Of a DNA stretch of 64,000 nucleotides, positions 24,925-37,623 are shown piece after piece. Numbering within the stretch: the first letter of the stretch is position 1; each line of letters starts with the position of its first letter. The notes under the pieces were generated by a model, which saw only the letters and a list, made by a program, of their open reading frames with translations, was not told the DNA's origin and searched no databases. The stretch covers positions 2,790,001 through 2,854,000 of the forward strand of contig JAWNGF010000004.1 in assembly GCA_037039685.1 (NCBI GenBank), in the 5' to 3' direction. Origin of the DNA: Ceratobasidium sp. AG-K. Lineage: Eukaryota; Basidiomycota; Agaricomycetes; Cantharellales; Ceratobasidiaceae. The position numbers and the translations under genes were made by a program.

Positions 24925-25263
24925 CTATGGGTTCCTTGGTGGAAATACATGCGTCGCTACGAAGCAGGGTGCCACCCGTAAAACAATCGTATGGACAGGG
25001 TGCGATTGAATGTGTGCGTTGTGAGAAGAGTAATCCCTGAACTGACTGATACTAGACCTGTCTCGACCTATCTTCTTTTTGTAGCTGGTCGCGGAGTCAA
25101 GTTCTTGGGCGACACGATTGGACAGTGTTTGAAGAACACTCACGGTCTGTTGACAGTAGAATTTAATATGCAGACAAGTGGCAACATAACGCTCGAGTGC
25201 ATCACTCAGAACGCTGATTGCTCTATCGAGTTCGTTTATGAGGACATCGACGCAGATGTCCAT
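24925..25263 (-). pseudogene. F-box-like N-terminal fragment
   Basis: About 110 codons resembling only the first part of the F-box-like family: MDICVDVLINELDRAISVLS, ALERYVATCLHIKFYCQQ, LSNRVAQELDSATSYKKKIG. It breaks off where the F-box motif should begin (HIQSHPVHTIVLRVAP). No remainder of the gene is present downstream, where the CAND1 gene lies. It is best read as a truncated relic. Confidence 0.6.
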
Positions 25264-25456
25264 GGTGGTAATCAAGTACGGTGCGCTGGAAAAGGAGAGC
25301 CCCAAAATGCGCAAACGACGGGCGCTAACGTATTCAACCAGCCATGCGTGAACAGAAGGCCATACATTCCTTCCTGTAAAAACTGCTAACAACTTGACGA
25401 ACAACCAAAAGGTCGAGAATATATTTTAAATTGTACTTCACATTCGTTGTCTACTC

Positions 25457-28400
25457 TCACGTCCTCTGCTCCCTAAATTCTCCCGCCCACTTTCCTTTTT
25501 CCAACCCCTCGACAAACGCGGCAAACTTGGGCGCACCACCGTGGCTCAACCCCGCCACGCCATTCAATGCGGCCGCAGCCCTCAGTGCACTTCGCTGCAA
25601 CTCGGCGGCCTGCTCCAAGTCCTGCTTGACGGTGTTCTTGTCCACGGCGGGTTCTTTCATCGCAGCCTGGAGTGGTTCGACGGTCTCGTCGAGGCGCTGA
25701 GCCGTAGCCGAGGGCGCGACTTGGGAGAGTCGGTGGAGCATCATGTGACAGAGCACCTTGACCTCATTTGATTCGTCCGAAAGGCCGCGCAAAACGATTG
25801 TGAGGAATTCGTGCAAGTTGAGTTTGGACAGGGACGTGTCGAGCAAGGTGTACATCGTCTCGAATGCGGTCCTACGCGCCTCGAGACCGTCGTCGATCTT
25901 GTGCCTCCACGGGCCCATCTCCATGATACGGATGAGCTCGGGCTTGGGCGTAGTCTCGTCGTATAGCTTGGGCAGCAAGGCGGGGAGCTGGTCCTCGATC
26001 AATCGAGGCTTGTTCCTCGCAGCTTGATTGAGTGCAGCCAATGACAAGCGCTTGACGTTCTGTGCCCAACAGTCAATTTCAACTCGGCTGGGAAGCACTG
26101 GGACGCACCAAATCCTTGTCATCCAACAGTCCCAAAAACACAACCACAAACGGCTTGAGGAGCTCGTCCAATTCGCCTCGGCCTCCCTCGAACCCAAACA
26201 TATGGCGCATCGCAGACACGACAAGCGCACGTACGGTCGGGCTGGGATCTTGTAGGCGCGCTTCGAGCGGGGGAAGGAACCGTGCCGGGTTGGTAGTGGT
26301 GAGTTTGCCGAGGCAGGATGCAGCAATATTGAGTGCGTTTTCGTGCGTGGACCCAGTGTCGAAGAGGGGTTGCCAGAGGCTTTCGGCAATGGTCTCGAGG
26401 TGGGCTTGTGAGCAGTGGGAAACGACCTTGCGAATATTGTCAGCATATATGCGCGTGGATTTGGCCTAGTGCAGTACCTCCTTGAGCGCATGCATGGACA
26501 ATAGTCGCTTCTCATCGTCGCTTTGCACTTGCTTCACAATCACGGGCAGGAACCTCTCCTGAGAGCCGATTGCAATGTTGCCTGTCTCGGACGTTGATTA
26601 CTCCAAAGCGGATCAACGATGGAGCTACTCACCAACAGCAAACGCAGCAGCGGTCCTGATTTCCTCCGACTCGGACTTGAAGAAACCAAGGGAATGCTCG
26701 AACACTTCGGGCTGGTTGGACATGTCACTACACCCCCATCAGTCCCATCCACATGCAGGCCAAACCACTCACATGAACCGCCCAATCTCGCCCACCGTCA
26801 ACAAACACAACAACAACGATCCCTGAGAGACCTTGGTCGTCGGCTACCAAAACATCAACCGCTGTCCTCGCAAACACAGCCCAAACGTACCTTGATATGC
26901 TTGGCAAACTCGTTGATCGTCCCCGCCGCAATCGGCCTCTGGGCTCTAACCACCGCCCCAAGACACTTGCTCACGTTGCCAGCCTTGCTCACACCCTCCC
27001 CACCCGACCTTTCGTACGCAATCTTGAGTCCGCCCACGAGATGACTCGCGATTTGCTCGTCTGCGCTTGCGAGGGCGTAGAAAAAGCTGAGGAGAGCGTC
27101 GAGCGACGAGGCGAGCAGGGTTTCGCACGCGAGCGGGTAGATTTTCGAGAGGGTTTGTTTCTCGATGGGCGCGAACCACTCTTCGGGGCTTTGATTGAGG
27201 AGGTAGGTAAGGAGGGAGAGCGAGTTGACGAGGAGCGTTGGGTCGGCTGTCGTCAGATTTGGTACGAGGTTTGCGATCAGTGTGGGCTGGTCCTCTCCGG
27301 ACACTGCTGCGCCACTGGACCCCAGTCAGTCGTGAGTACATAAACCAAAGACAGACGTACGACTCGTGCAAAAGAACTTTCAAGCAATCCATCGCCTCGA
27401 CCTTGCTCGCCGAAGAACCCTTTTTGACCAACTCGACACACCACGCGACATTCGCCTCGAGCCATTCCTCAGCAATCTCGTACCGCCCATTAGGGTTTCT
27501 CTCTGCAAGCGCAATCGGCACACTCTTGACGACGCTCACCGCCCCCGCACGGCGCACCAACTCCCAATCCTCGGGATCACACGCAAACCTCCCACTCAAG
27601 AGCGCACCGATCACCTTGGCCGAGTACTCGCGAACGGTGGCGTCGGTACTGGAGTTTTTGAGTCGTTCCCGGGCTTCTTTTTGGATTGCGTTGGCAAACT
27701 CGTTGTTCGAGTCGATTGCGGCCTCGGATCCCATTTGGTCGAGGATTTGGATTCCTGCGCGGAGGGCGTCGGCTGCGACGCGGGGATGGCGTTCGTGCGT
27801 CAGGGTGATGAGTTTGGCTTGGACGTCGGCTGGGGGAAGGGCTTGTGGGATCAAGTGTAGGAGTGTAGGTAGGGCCTCGGGGTTGACGAGGATCTTGTAC
27901 AGTGGCTCGGTGAACTCTTCGAGTGTCTTGTGCTCGTCTTTGAATAGGTACTTTCGTGGGCTGCCTTGAGGGAGTTGGGATAGGAGGGTATTGAGAATCA
28001 CCAGGGCCTGGACTGGGGGTGCGCTCTTTGGGGACAAGGTCTTGAGCATCGATTTGAGGATCTTGGGGACTAGGCCGGTGACGGTCGCAACGAGCTCTTG
28101 AGCCTTTTCGAGGGGCGTATAGTTCCTCTCGTCGTCTTCGTCGCCGTTGCTGTCGCTGTACTTGTAGTTGGACTTGTCCGCCAGGAACTGACGCGTTTGA
28201 CGAAGTAGGACCGTAAACGCCGACCAGACTTCGTATCGCACCGTAGGCTCACGGTCGGCAAACCTCGAGATCAGCACTGGGGCAACGCTCGAATATAGCT
28301 CGGCCAGTATCCCAGGCCGAGTCGAAATGACTGCCGCAAGAAGTTTGGTCGCTGACCGTCGAATCTTGTAACTCGTGTCCTCATCGTCCGAGTACTGGTC

Positions 28401-29642
28401 CTGATCTTCGTCCTCGTCCTCGTCTTCATCGGCATCTTCCATCGGCTCGTCCTCGTCCTCGGCATAATTAGGATCATACTTGATATACGTCGTCCCGACC
28501 TTGATCAAATCCTCCAAAAACGGCGTGGTCTCGGTCGGACAGCGTAAAGTAACGAGCTCGAGCGCTTGGAGACCTGCTTCACGCAGCTCAGCGTCGTCCT
28601 TGGCGATTCCGGCCAACACGCCCGGGACGATATCGTCGAGACAGGGTGCGAGGTGGCGCGCAACGGATGCAACGAGGTGCACGGTCGTGCGTTGTTTGTC
28701 CAGCGAGACGCCCGACGAAGCGAGACCGGGGAGGATAGTCGACTTGATGAATTCTTGGGTTTCGTCGTCGGGGAGGCTGGGGACAAAGCTGGCTGGGGGG
28801 AGATGAGATGGGTCGATGAGGCAAGTGGGGACGTACCAATGGTGCTGATGGTGCGCTTGCGAACCGCCGGGCGGGCATGGGATAGCAGGGGCGTGAGGAC
28901 GGCCATGGGTTCTTTGGGTGGGACATGCGACGGGAACCGGGAGACGAGGATCGTGAGTGTTGCGAGTGTCTCGATGAGGGCGTCGGGTGGGGTCGAGTCC
29001 TGGATGCGATAAGTAAGGGATGGGCGGTGGGTATATGCTGCATACCGTGCTGAGCTGCTGCAACAGCTTTGGGACGAGTTTCTGGATCGCACGAGGAGCG
29101 ACTGCGCCGTCTTGTGGGAGCTCGGCGGTGACGGTTTTGAGTGCTGGACTGGGTTAGCGCGAGATTGTTAGGTAATAGATGGCGCACCAAGCCCGGCAAT
29201 GTCGCGTAGTTCGTCGTCCTTGCCTCCGGAATACTCGATGAGCTGGTCGATGGTCGAGTCCATCTGTGCTGGCCGGACGACCTTGATAAGCTGGCCGAGA
29301 CTAGAGAGAGGTTAGCGTAACCAGGTGATGGTCAATGGACTTGCCACTTGACGGCCTGGTTCTTGACTTCGCTGTTCTTGTCGGCCAACAGAGACACCAC
29401 TTGGCGCGTGAGCTTTGCCTCTGACTGGTCGTCTTGATTTCCGAGCTGGTTCTTCGCAAGGTCATTGGCCAGATCGTTGAGCGCCATGAACCTGCACCGC
29501 TTAGCACAATCCCCACAACCACGCGTCGACCTACCTCAGATCCGAGTCTGGGGATTGCATCTAGGATAGTATGAGCAGTAATAGCGCGTATTGATATTAT
29601 ACCCACCTTTTCGATGCGCATCTGCAATTGTTGAGGCGGCAT
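25457..29642 (-). CDS. cand1: CAND1/TIP120 cullin-associated protein
   Basis: HEAT-repeat protein that binds cullins lacking Nedd8 and exchanges F-box/Skp1 substrate receptors on SCF ligases. The start (ATG 29640-29642, QLQMRIEK) leads into DLRFMALNDLANDLAK and LLADKNSEVKNQAVKW, the family's first repeats; LRDIAGLALKTVTAELPQDG follows. An acidic block near 28380-28470 (DEDEPMEDADEDEDEDEDQD) matches the acidic insert of the animal protein. Later parts include ALVILNTLLSQLPQGS, IRTAAAFAVGNIAIGSQERF, PPLEARLQDPSPTVRALVVS and, near the end, IRIMEMGPWRHKIDDGLEAR with RRTAFETMYTLLDTSL. It stops at TGA 25457-25459. About seven introns; roughly 1,200 residues, as expected for the family. Third-position G/C is visibly richer than in the F-box-like genes beside it. 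Confidence 0.93.
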
Positions 29643-29844
29643 GGTGGTCGAGGGGAACAAGCGCGTGATCAAATCAATAATGACCAAATCCGTCTCTCCA
29701 CCTGCCACGACCATGAACTTCTCCAGGTAATCGCACAATTCACATAAATTACACGTAAATCTGACAGCTTGCAGGCTGCTTGGGATCAGCCAGGGCACAC
29801 GCCCCAATGACCCCCTGGCGCGCCTGCGGTTTGCGCTCGAGACG
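29643..29844. promoter_or_regulatory. Bidirectional promoter between CAND1 and UBR1
   Basis: Only 202 bases separate the two start codons of these divergent ubiquitin-system genes. No additional coding sequence is required here, although conserved-looking residues in frame just before the UBR1 ATG (NDPLARLRFALET) suggest the UBR1 protein may begin upstream through another exon. Confidence 0.5.
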
Positions 29845-32800
29845 ATGCCAGGCTCACGCAAGCATGTCTTTTCCAATGGAACCCGCGCAGACGTCCTCAA
29901 GGAGCTTTATGATGCCATGTGGGGTGGACACGCACACTTGTTTATTCCCTGGACGACTTCACTCGAGCCAGATGTTCTGCTGTCTGACGCCCAGCGCGAT
30001 AATATCCCCGGAGTCGACGATCTGCCTACCCCTGGGCGCGGATGTGGCCACATCTTCAAACGCGGCGAGAGTTGCTTTCGGTGCAGGTAAGCCCCCATTA
30101 ACCACCATTAATACACTCTAACTCGGTTGCAGAGACTGTGGACTGGACGACAGCACCGTAATGTGCGCCCGGTGCTTCCACGCGACGGACCACGCCTCGC
30201 ACAACATCTCGTTCTCGGTCACCCAACACCCCGGCGGATGCTGCGACTGCGGGGACCCCGAGGCCTGGTCCACGCCCCTCAACTGCCCACGTCACCCCCC
30301 TGCCCCAACACCTCCCCCCACCCAACCCTATACGCACTTTCCCCCCAAGCCCAGGGACAGGCCGCGCACCAATGTCCCGCCCGAGCTGCGCGACTCGCTT
30401 GCACGCACTGTTGGATATGCACTCGACTTTTTGCTTGATACGTTGGACTTTTCCCCCGACGATGCGTCGCCTCCGAACGATGACAATGAACTACGACATC
30501 ATCCGACTGCCGATCCCGCCCAGACTGAGCGGTTCTCGGTCGTGTTGTGGAACGACGAGAAGCACTCGTTTGACGAGGTTATCCATCACCTTATGGACAC
30601 GACCGAGATTTCCAAGGTCGAGGCGATCCAGGTTGCCAACCGCGTGGACCAGGAAGGACGGGAAGTTATTCGTACGAGCGAGGACGTTCAACAGCTTTTG
30701 AAAATCGCCGACAGCATCAACCTCATCGATATTGGTGTCACTGTTCGTCGTGCGTACGATACGTTTAGGGAGCAAGTCGCTGCGGTGATACTCGAGTGGC
30801 TCCTTGACCTGACCAGCGCACGAATTGGACCCGATGGCGTCGTGTTGCGTGAGATTATCGCCACCGAGCTATTCGCACCTCGAAAGAAAGACTCGAGTTC
30901 GCTTGCGACGAGTCCGGATGCCTCGAGGGTGTATGCCGAACTCAAGGACCCCGCCCGGATCGATTGGTTATTCTTGTATCATACCCGACTTTGGAAGCGA
31001 CCGAGGTTGCATTTGAAGCAGATTTATGTGTCGGTCCTGACTTTGAGCCACGAGCACAAGTTGACTGTTGGTGAGTAAATTGTGAATTCCTTCGACTGGT
31101 CTGACGCCTCGCAGCCACCCACTTTGCCTCGGTCTACCATCGCATTGTGGACGCCTACCTTCTTGTAGATCGCGAAGTCGAGACGAGCATCAAGTACTTT
31201 GCCGTCCAACTATTCACCGTCCCCTCGGTCGCGGGTTACATCGTCAAACACAATGCACTCCTTCCTCGAATTCTTTCTCTTTTGACAGCATTCTTCACAA
31301 ACCAAATCGACGACAAACGCATCGCCCCCCTTCCCCCACCACGTCCTGGCCAACCCATTCCCACACTAGACATTGAATCATTCCCATTTAGAAGCAAACG
31401 CATCACCTCCGTCTTTAATGACCTCCGCTACCTCGTCTCCACACCACCCGTCCAACTCCACGTAGCCACCACCCAAGACCCCCTGAACCACGTTCTCCGC
31501 CTCTGCCGCCTCTTTTTTGGCGCCAACGCCCAACGCCGCGCCGCCTCGAGCCACGTCGAATACGAAACCGACGCCTGGATAAGCGTCTTCAACGCCTCGC
31601 TCTCCCTCGTCCGCATCGTCCGCGCAGTGGGCGAAGCATTCGCCAAGGGCACAACCTCCGACCTCGTCCGCGCCATTGAAACCGTCACGCACCAAATCCT
31701 CGTCATCTGCACCCTCGCCGAATCGCACCTCGATCCGGCCAAGTACCAAGTCCGGTGGCACGACGTCACATTTGCCGGTCGCGAGTGGCAGATTTTGCAG
31801 TTTGATGTCTCGAGCGAGTGGGTGAGCTTTCACCACTCGTTGCATTGGCTGTTGGCCGAGTTGTTTAAACATGAAGAGCTTTTGGGAGAGGAGAACCTCA
31901 AGGCGATCAAGGGATTGAGTGAGCCTGCGCTCCGGGGGGTTGTTTTGAAGAATATGAGTCCGCGTGGGGCGTTGACTGTGTTGGATTTCCCGCTGAGAGG
32001 TGAGTCGCGTGTGGGTTGTGTGGATTTTTCTGATTTTTTTTTGTAGTGATTGTCATGGTTGCTCAAATCCGATGTGGACTCTGGGTCCGAAACGGTTTCG
32101 CGATTCGAGGACAGCTGCTCCACTATCGAGACTTTATGCTCCGCGAGTTGTGCTATGACTCGGACGTGTTCCTCCTCCAATCTTTCCTCATGATCCTCGA
32201 TCCCGAGCTCGTAATCGTTACGATGCTCGACCGATTCAGTCTGCTCGAATTCTTTTCCGGAAACCTCGTTCATGCATTGTACGACGGCGTCGCGCTTCCG
32301 GCCATGGTCGAAGAATGTCTCTATGTCCTCATCACCCTGCTCTCTGAACACTCGCGCGCTCCGCCTGTCCGGCGTGAGATCGTACACGGTCTAGCGCTGG
32401 CGCATGTACCTATACCGAACTCACCAAGCGTGTGGCCGAGCGATTGGCTGACGAGTCGGCATTTGATGCTGCCCTGCGCTCGGTCGCGAATTTCGACGCC
32501 CAGGGTGGGCGGTACGAGCTCCGACCGGAATGCTACGACGAGGTCAATCCGTTCTTTTTCCACTATACGCGAAACAGGCGTGAAGAAGTCGACTTGATAT
32601 TGCGCAAGCGGCTGAATCCCAAGGACCCGTCGGCAGCTGTCGTCGAGCCCCGTCCGCTCAAGCTCGACGCGGGTCCGTTTGCGGGTTTGGCGGATCTATG
32701 GGGAAAAGAATGCGTGCTCCGGATGGTGTTTTTCGCGCTGTGGGGAATTGTCGTTCTCGCCGAGCGGTCGGGCACCGCGCCTCCTCCGTCTGCGGACGCG

Positions 32801-35379
32801 GTTTTGGACCAGGCTTTGCATCTCGTTATGCTCGGATTGGTCGAACAGCCCGAAACGTGGTCTGCTGCGGCGGCGACGACTAAACTCGAGGTGGACGAGC
32901 CGGCTCCGAATACCAAAGTGACATTGATCGAGTTGTTGTGCTCGCTCGAGAATCGGGATCGGTTCAAGCTTCTTCGGGCCCGCGTCTCGTGGTGCCTGGA
33001 TAGGTTTGCTCAACATGTCCCGAACGTGGTTCAGGCTTCTCGCATTGTCACGGACGATTCTGGACCCGGGTCGGCCGAGGAAAAGGAAAAGGCCAAGAAA
33101 GCAGCCGCGCGAGCCCGTCAAGAGGCTATCATGAAACAATTCGCAGCAGCGCAAAAGAATTTCCTGGACGCGTATGAAGACGAAGACTCGACCGACGAAG
33201 AGGAACCTACCGAAGAGTCCGATACCCCTGCGGCCGAAGCTGAACCCGTGTTTGGGACTTGTATCGTGTGCCAAGAGGAACTCAAGGCCGGGACGGGACA
33301 TCGACCGTTTGGGGCGCTGTGTTTTGTGCAGCCGAGTCGGAGTGTGCGGGCCGTCAAGCGTTTTGGTGGACGGGCGGTGGAAGATTCCGTCGCGGGATCT
33401 GGGTCCTTGGACCGGGTCGAGAGCGAGGACAAGGAGGGAACAGACGACAAGGGTAAAGGCCGCGAAAAGACGTCGAACCCGCTCGAGGGGTGGCCCAAGG
33501 GGGATACCAAATTTGGACTCGTCGCGCAGGCGTGCGGACACATGATGCACCACGAATGCTTTTTCATTTACTCGCAATCGGTCGAGCAGCGGCACGCGCA
33601 ACAGAATACCCGGAACCACGCCGAAAACACGGGTCGGATGGAGTACATTTGTCCGTTGTGCAAGTCGCTTGGGAATTCGCTCGTCCCGGTCGAGGGCTCG
33701 TTGTTTGCCTCCCAGTCGTGTGGAGAGCGCTTGCCGCCTCTGCCTGAATGGCTTCGACTCGTGCGCGTCGAGTTGCTTCGCCCGAATTCGAATTATGGTC
33801 AGCGGGCGCATTTGCAGTCGGACGATGATGGCGCGCCCGGGTTCATGTTCTGGGGAGCTGAAGATTCGGGCTATCCTCGTTTAACAAGCCAGATCCGGGA
33901 TGGCGATCACCGCATGACAGATACGGTCCGAGGAATCGCTCGCGCGCTGTCGATCCAGACTGCGCATCTCCGCCCCGATACAGGTCGTCCCTCGGGTACG
34001 GCAGGAAGCGGGATGTACCTCCCCGAGTATTTGTGCGCATATACGATCGCAGCGATGGAAATTGGACTTCGTGGGCAGGCGACATATCCGACTGTCGTGG
34101 ACGGCTTGAGCGAGGCAGCACAACATACCGTTCGCGGGACGATTGCTTGTCTTACCAAGCTCGCGGCACTTCAACTCGATCCGAGTGGAGACGTCGCTGC
34201 GAACCGACCGAGCATTCAAGAGGCGATTTTGCATCCTGTGCTTCCCGAGTGGCCACGGAAGCGTATGCCATTTTTGTTGCGCGATCCGATGGTCGTGTTG
34301 GTCGAAGTCGCTGCGGTCGCACCTGCCTTGTTGCCGTACATGGCCACGCTCATGTATTATGCGTTTCTGGCTCGCACCACACTTACCCTGGTCGCTCAGC
34401 TGGACCGGGTGCCAAGCGGGATCACAGTTGGGGCCGAGGCGACGCCGTTGTTGGGCGACGTGTTCACGTTTACGACGAGCGTGGTGCGACACTGCCCCAA
34501 GCTCGCGCTCAAGGCGGAACAAGTCTGGGCTACCACTCCATCTGGCGTATTTGCACGACTGCTGCATTCCCTGACCCTGCCCTTTTTGCGTCGTGCGGCG
34601 ATCCTCATCAAGGCGGTTTTACCCTCGACTATCAATGCGACGGATGAGGGCGCGGGCGAGTACGAGCGATTGTTGACTATGCTCCGGATCCCTCCACCAT
34701 CCCAGCTCTCAGAGTACGGATACCTTCAAACCCTCCTCCAGAACTGGAGCCAGCACTTTGGTGTCCACGTGAATCAGGTCGGACTTCAGCCCATTGCACG
34801 AATCGAGTACCCCGCGCCGTACCGTCTGGTCCAACTCCCAGCCCTACTAGATGAACTATTTGCAGATCAGAACACGCTCATGTGCCAGCGCTGCAAGACC
34901 GTCCCGCTCGATGCGGCGATTTGCCTATTCTGCGGCACTGTTTGCTGTTTCCAGAGTCATTGCTGTTTCGACCCGTCCGATACGTCCAAGGGAGAATGTA
35001 ACATGCACATGAGAGAGTGAGTTTATGTGAGTTGAGGTGGCTACGCGCGGCTAATCTTGATTTAGGTGTAACGGTGCTGTTGGGCTATACTTCCTTGTGC
35101 GGCGATGCGCGATTTTATACCTCTCAGCTGGAAATGGAAGCTTTGGCCAGGCCCCGTATTTGGATGTGCATGGCGAAGTGGACTATGGCATGCGGTACGT
35201 ACACTCTTTTAACCAATATATTCTCAACTCACGCGTTTGCTAGTCGCGGACGACGCCAGTTCCTAAATGCCCAACGATTCGAAGAACTCCGTCGAGTCTG
35301 GCTCTCGCACGGGATCCCGACATTTGTAGCACGAAAACTGGATGGATTGATGGACTATGGTGGGTGGGATAGCCTGTGA
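29845..35379 (+). CDS. ubr1: UBR1-type E3 ubiquitin ligase (N-recognin, one-base frameshift)
   Basis: E3 ligase of the N-degron pathway that recognises destabilising N-terminal residues. Exons: 29845-30086, 30133-31070, 31115-31999, 32047-35016, 35066-35194 and 35244-35379. The UBR box zinc domain spans the first junction (GCGHIFKRGESCFRC, DCGLDDSTVMCARCFHATDH, GGCCDCGDPEAW). A ClpS-like domain follows (ERFSVVLWNDEKHSFDEVIH). The winged-helix part TYTELTKRVAERLADE and a RING-H2 (CIVCQEEL ... ACGHMMHHECF ... YICPLCK, with a long acidic/charged insert) come next, and the C-terminal cap zinc motif is LMCQRCKTVPLDAAICLFCG. The frame breaks at GG 32399-32400; one added base gives a 1,766-residue protein, and exon lengths then sum to a multiple of three. 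It probably reflects an indel error. Confidence 0.93.
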
Positions 35380-35617
35380 AGAAATTGAATTAGGCGTGCA
35401 CGTATTATGTACAATAGAGCATGTAGACTAGTAGCAGCGGGATTGAATCAATGTAGCGCTTGGAACAGCATCCGAACCCTTGTTGAGACCTTGTGACATT
35501 TATATACTCGTTAGCGCCTCAAAGCCAAAGTTTGCGTATTTGGGCTACAACCACCACCACGTTTCCCAGATTTCTTCCCAGACTCGATTTTCCCAAATCC
35601 CGTGTAACACCCAAATT

Positions 35618-37263
35618 ATGCTCGAAATTATTTCAGAACTTGCTATTTCAAGCAGTCTGCTAGACGCTGCACTTGATAGATACCACCTTGCCTGCTCCGC
35701 GGTTCAGGCCTACTATTCACGGCCCGCTACACTCATAGGTACATCCCATGCTCTTTCTAGTTACGTTGCTAGAGAGATAGCAGCCACAGCCTCTTACGAA
35801 ACAAAGCTAAAGCAAGCAAAATCGATTATTGGTCAAGTGAGGAACCACTCCTTCATCCACGCCAAAATACATAGCATCCCTACCGAAGTCCTTGCTCTGA
35901 TTTTTCAACTCGTAGCTGGCTCCTCTTGTGGCATCAAGATCGACAATATTGGTCCCACTGCGCTCCCAAAATACCCTGAGCGCCTGTCTCACGTTTGCTC
36001 CCGCTGGCGTCGTATTGCGACAAGCCTACCAGCGCTTTGGACCCATATCGATCTTATTTACGCTCACCCGATGGCCTTGCCCTTTGTTAAGCGGGCAAGG
36101 GAATTCGCTTCTCGGGCGGGAACCAGACGATTGGACATACATGTACAAGTACCAACCTCACATGATGATGACGCTACCGGCAGCTTTGATGTGCAAAGCT
36201 TTCTCACGTCTGTTGCTGCCCGCGCCGGTAGTTTCGAGTGGGTGGGACCCAACTTAGCGGGCAGCTCCGACGACATCCTGGTCTGTGCATTTGAATATCT
36301 CTTTTCAGGCAGGCTTGTTCGGTTAAATATGACGGGTCACACAGAATATGCATCAGGTGGCTACTTAATCGCATCAGGTGGCTCAGATGAGGAGAATTTG
36401 GCCGATTCAGTCTCACCGATTGGCCTAGAGCTCTCGATTTCCCGGAGTGAATTAGAGGCCTTTTGCTTCCTGTCGAGGTCCTGCAGCTCAAAGGAATATA
36501 TCCTTACTGGACGAGCCTAGCATATCATGGACTTGTGGAGCTTCGTCTCAGTGAAGCAGACGATGAAACCTTCCAGATCACCTCCTCGGAACTACGCTCC
36601 ATTCTTCAATCCAGTCCGAGCCTGGCCGTGCTTCACTTCGGGCTACGCATCGTTCCCCAGAATCGGAATAACAGCAGCACCCCACAAGTATACCTAAAGA
36701 ATCTTGGAGAGTTGAACTTGAGGCACTTAGCGCAAGGCGGTCAATTAGCGCTGTTCTTCAGCCTTCTTGCGCCAGTCTTAAACCCACTGCGTGTCACCAT
36801 AACTCTCGATTACAACAGAGATACCCCAAACCCGTTTGATGACGAAACCGTTCGCTTTCTGGAGAGCTCCCACGTTACAGGGCTTCACGTTAACGGCTCA
36901 AGGCGGCCACTAGCACTCGGCCCTATTCTCTCCTTACTTCCTCGACTTCGAGTATTGGCACTGAGAAATTTTGGCCGTGGTTCAGGATCCCAACCAGCTT
37001 CAAGTCCAGGCGAAGGTATCATCCCCCGTGTTCTGCCTTGGCTCGACGCCATCTATGTGCTCTACAGTGAATTAAACTTGGCGGAGTTTAGCAAGGCAAT
37101 TAAGGGATATCCGCTGAGGAAAATGGTCCTCTGGGACTCCGGTATGCGCACTGATAACTCACGGTTAGAAAGGAGCGGACTGGCGGCAGAGTTGCACATC
37201 CTCTGCCCGTTAGTCAAGTCTATTGAACTGGAGGCGGCGGACCCCCTCAAAGACTGGGATTGA
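35618..37263 (+). CDS. F-box-like/LRR protein (one-base frameshift)
   Basis: Member of the same family as the genes at 18876 and 22733. It starts MLEIISELAISSSLLDAALD, with F-box-like IHSIPTEVLALIFQLVAG and LSHVCSRWRRIATSLPALWT. The first frame runs into unrelated residues after SRSELEAF; the second frame continues the family pattern at once (LPVEVLQLKGIYPYWTSLAY, SPSLAVLHFGLRIV, LLPRLRVLALRNFG) to a stop at 37261-37263. The break is at the T run 36461-36464, and one added base gives 548 residues, against 552 in the intact paralogues. No other damage is seen, so the gene is probably functional in the organism. An upstream in-frame extension to about 35480 lacks family similarity. Confidence 0.8.
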
Positions 37264-37623
37264 TTACTTTATCCCTGGTGTACGCCAATGTATCATCCTA
37301 GCTGCTACACCATAGCTATCATAATCTCGTACCTTATTATTAATGAAAATTTCTTTCAGTCATACATTAGATTTGCTATACACCAAAAATAGACCCAGGA
37401 TATACACGCCTATGATGTGAATGTAAGATTCAGACACAGGCGACCGTTCGCAACTATGATTTCTGATAGAAGTGACCGAGTGAGCGGCGTAAGGGGGTAT
37501 TGACATCGTACTCGGAAGAAATTCACGCATGAGTCGTAAGGTTACAATATGTTGGCTTTGTCAAGTGCGATACATGGCATACATTGATAAACGGGCATAC
37601 ACTCATATGCCAATACGCCTCTG
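37264..37623. other. Convergent intergenic region
   Basis: About 360 A/T-rich bases between two converging genes; presumably holds both 3' untranslated ends. No other element was recognised. Confidence 0.4.

Noticed and set aside
27238..27969. 243-codon plus-strand frame within CAND1
   Set aside because: It is antisense to well-supported CAND1 exons in a GC-rich region where long shadow frames are expected.
32696..33811. 371-codon minus-strand frame within UBR1
   Set aside because: Antisense shadow of the UBR1 coding sequence caused by its codon bias; Arg-rich and without domains.
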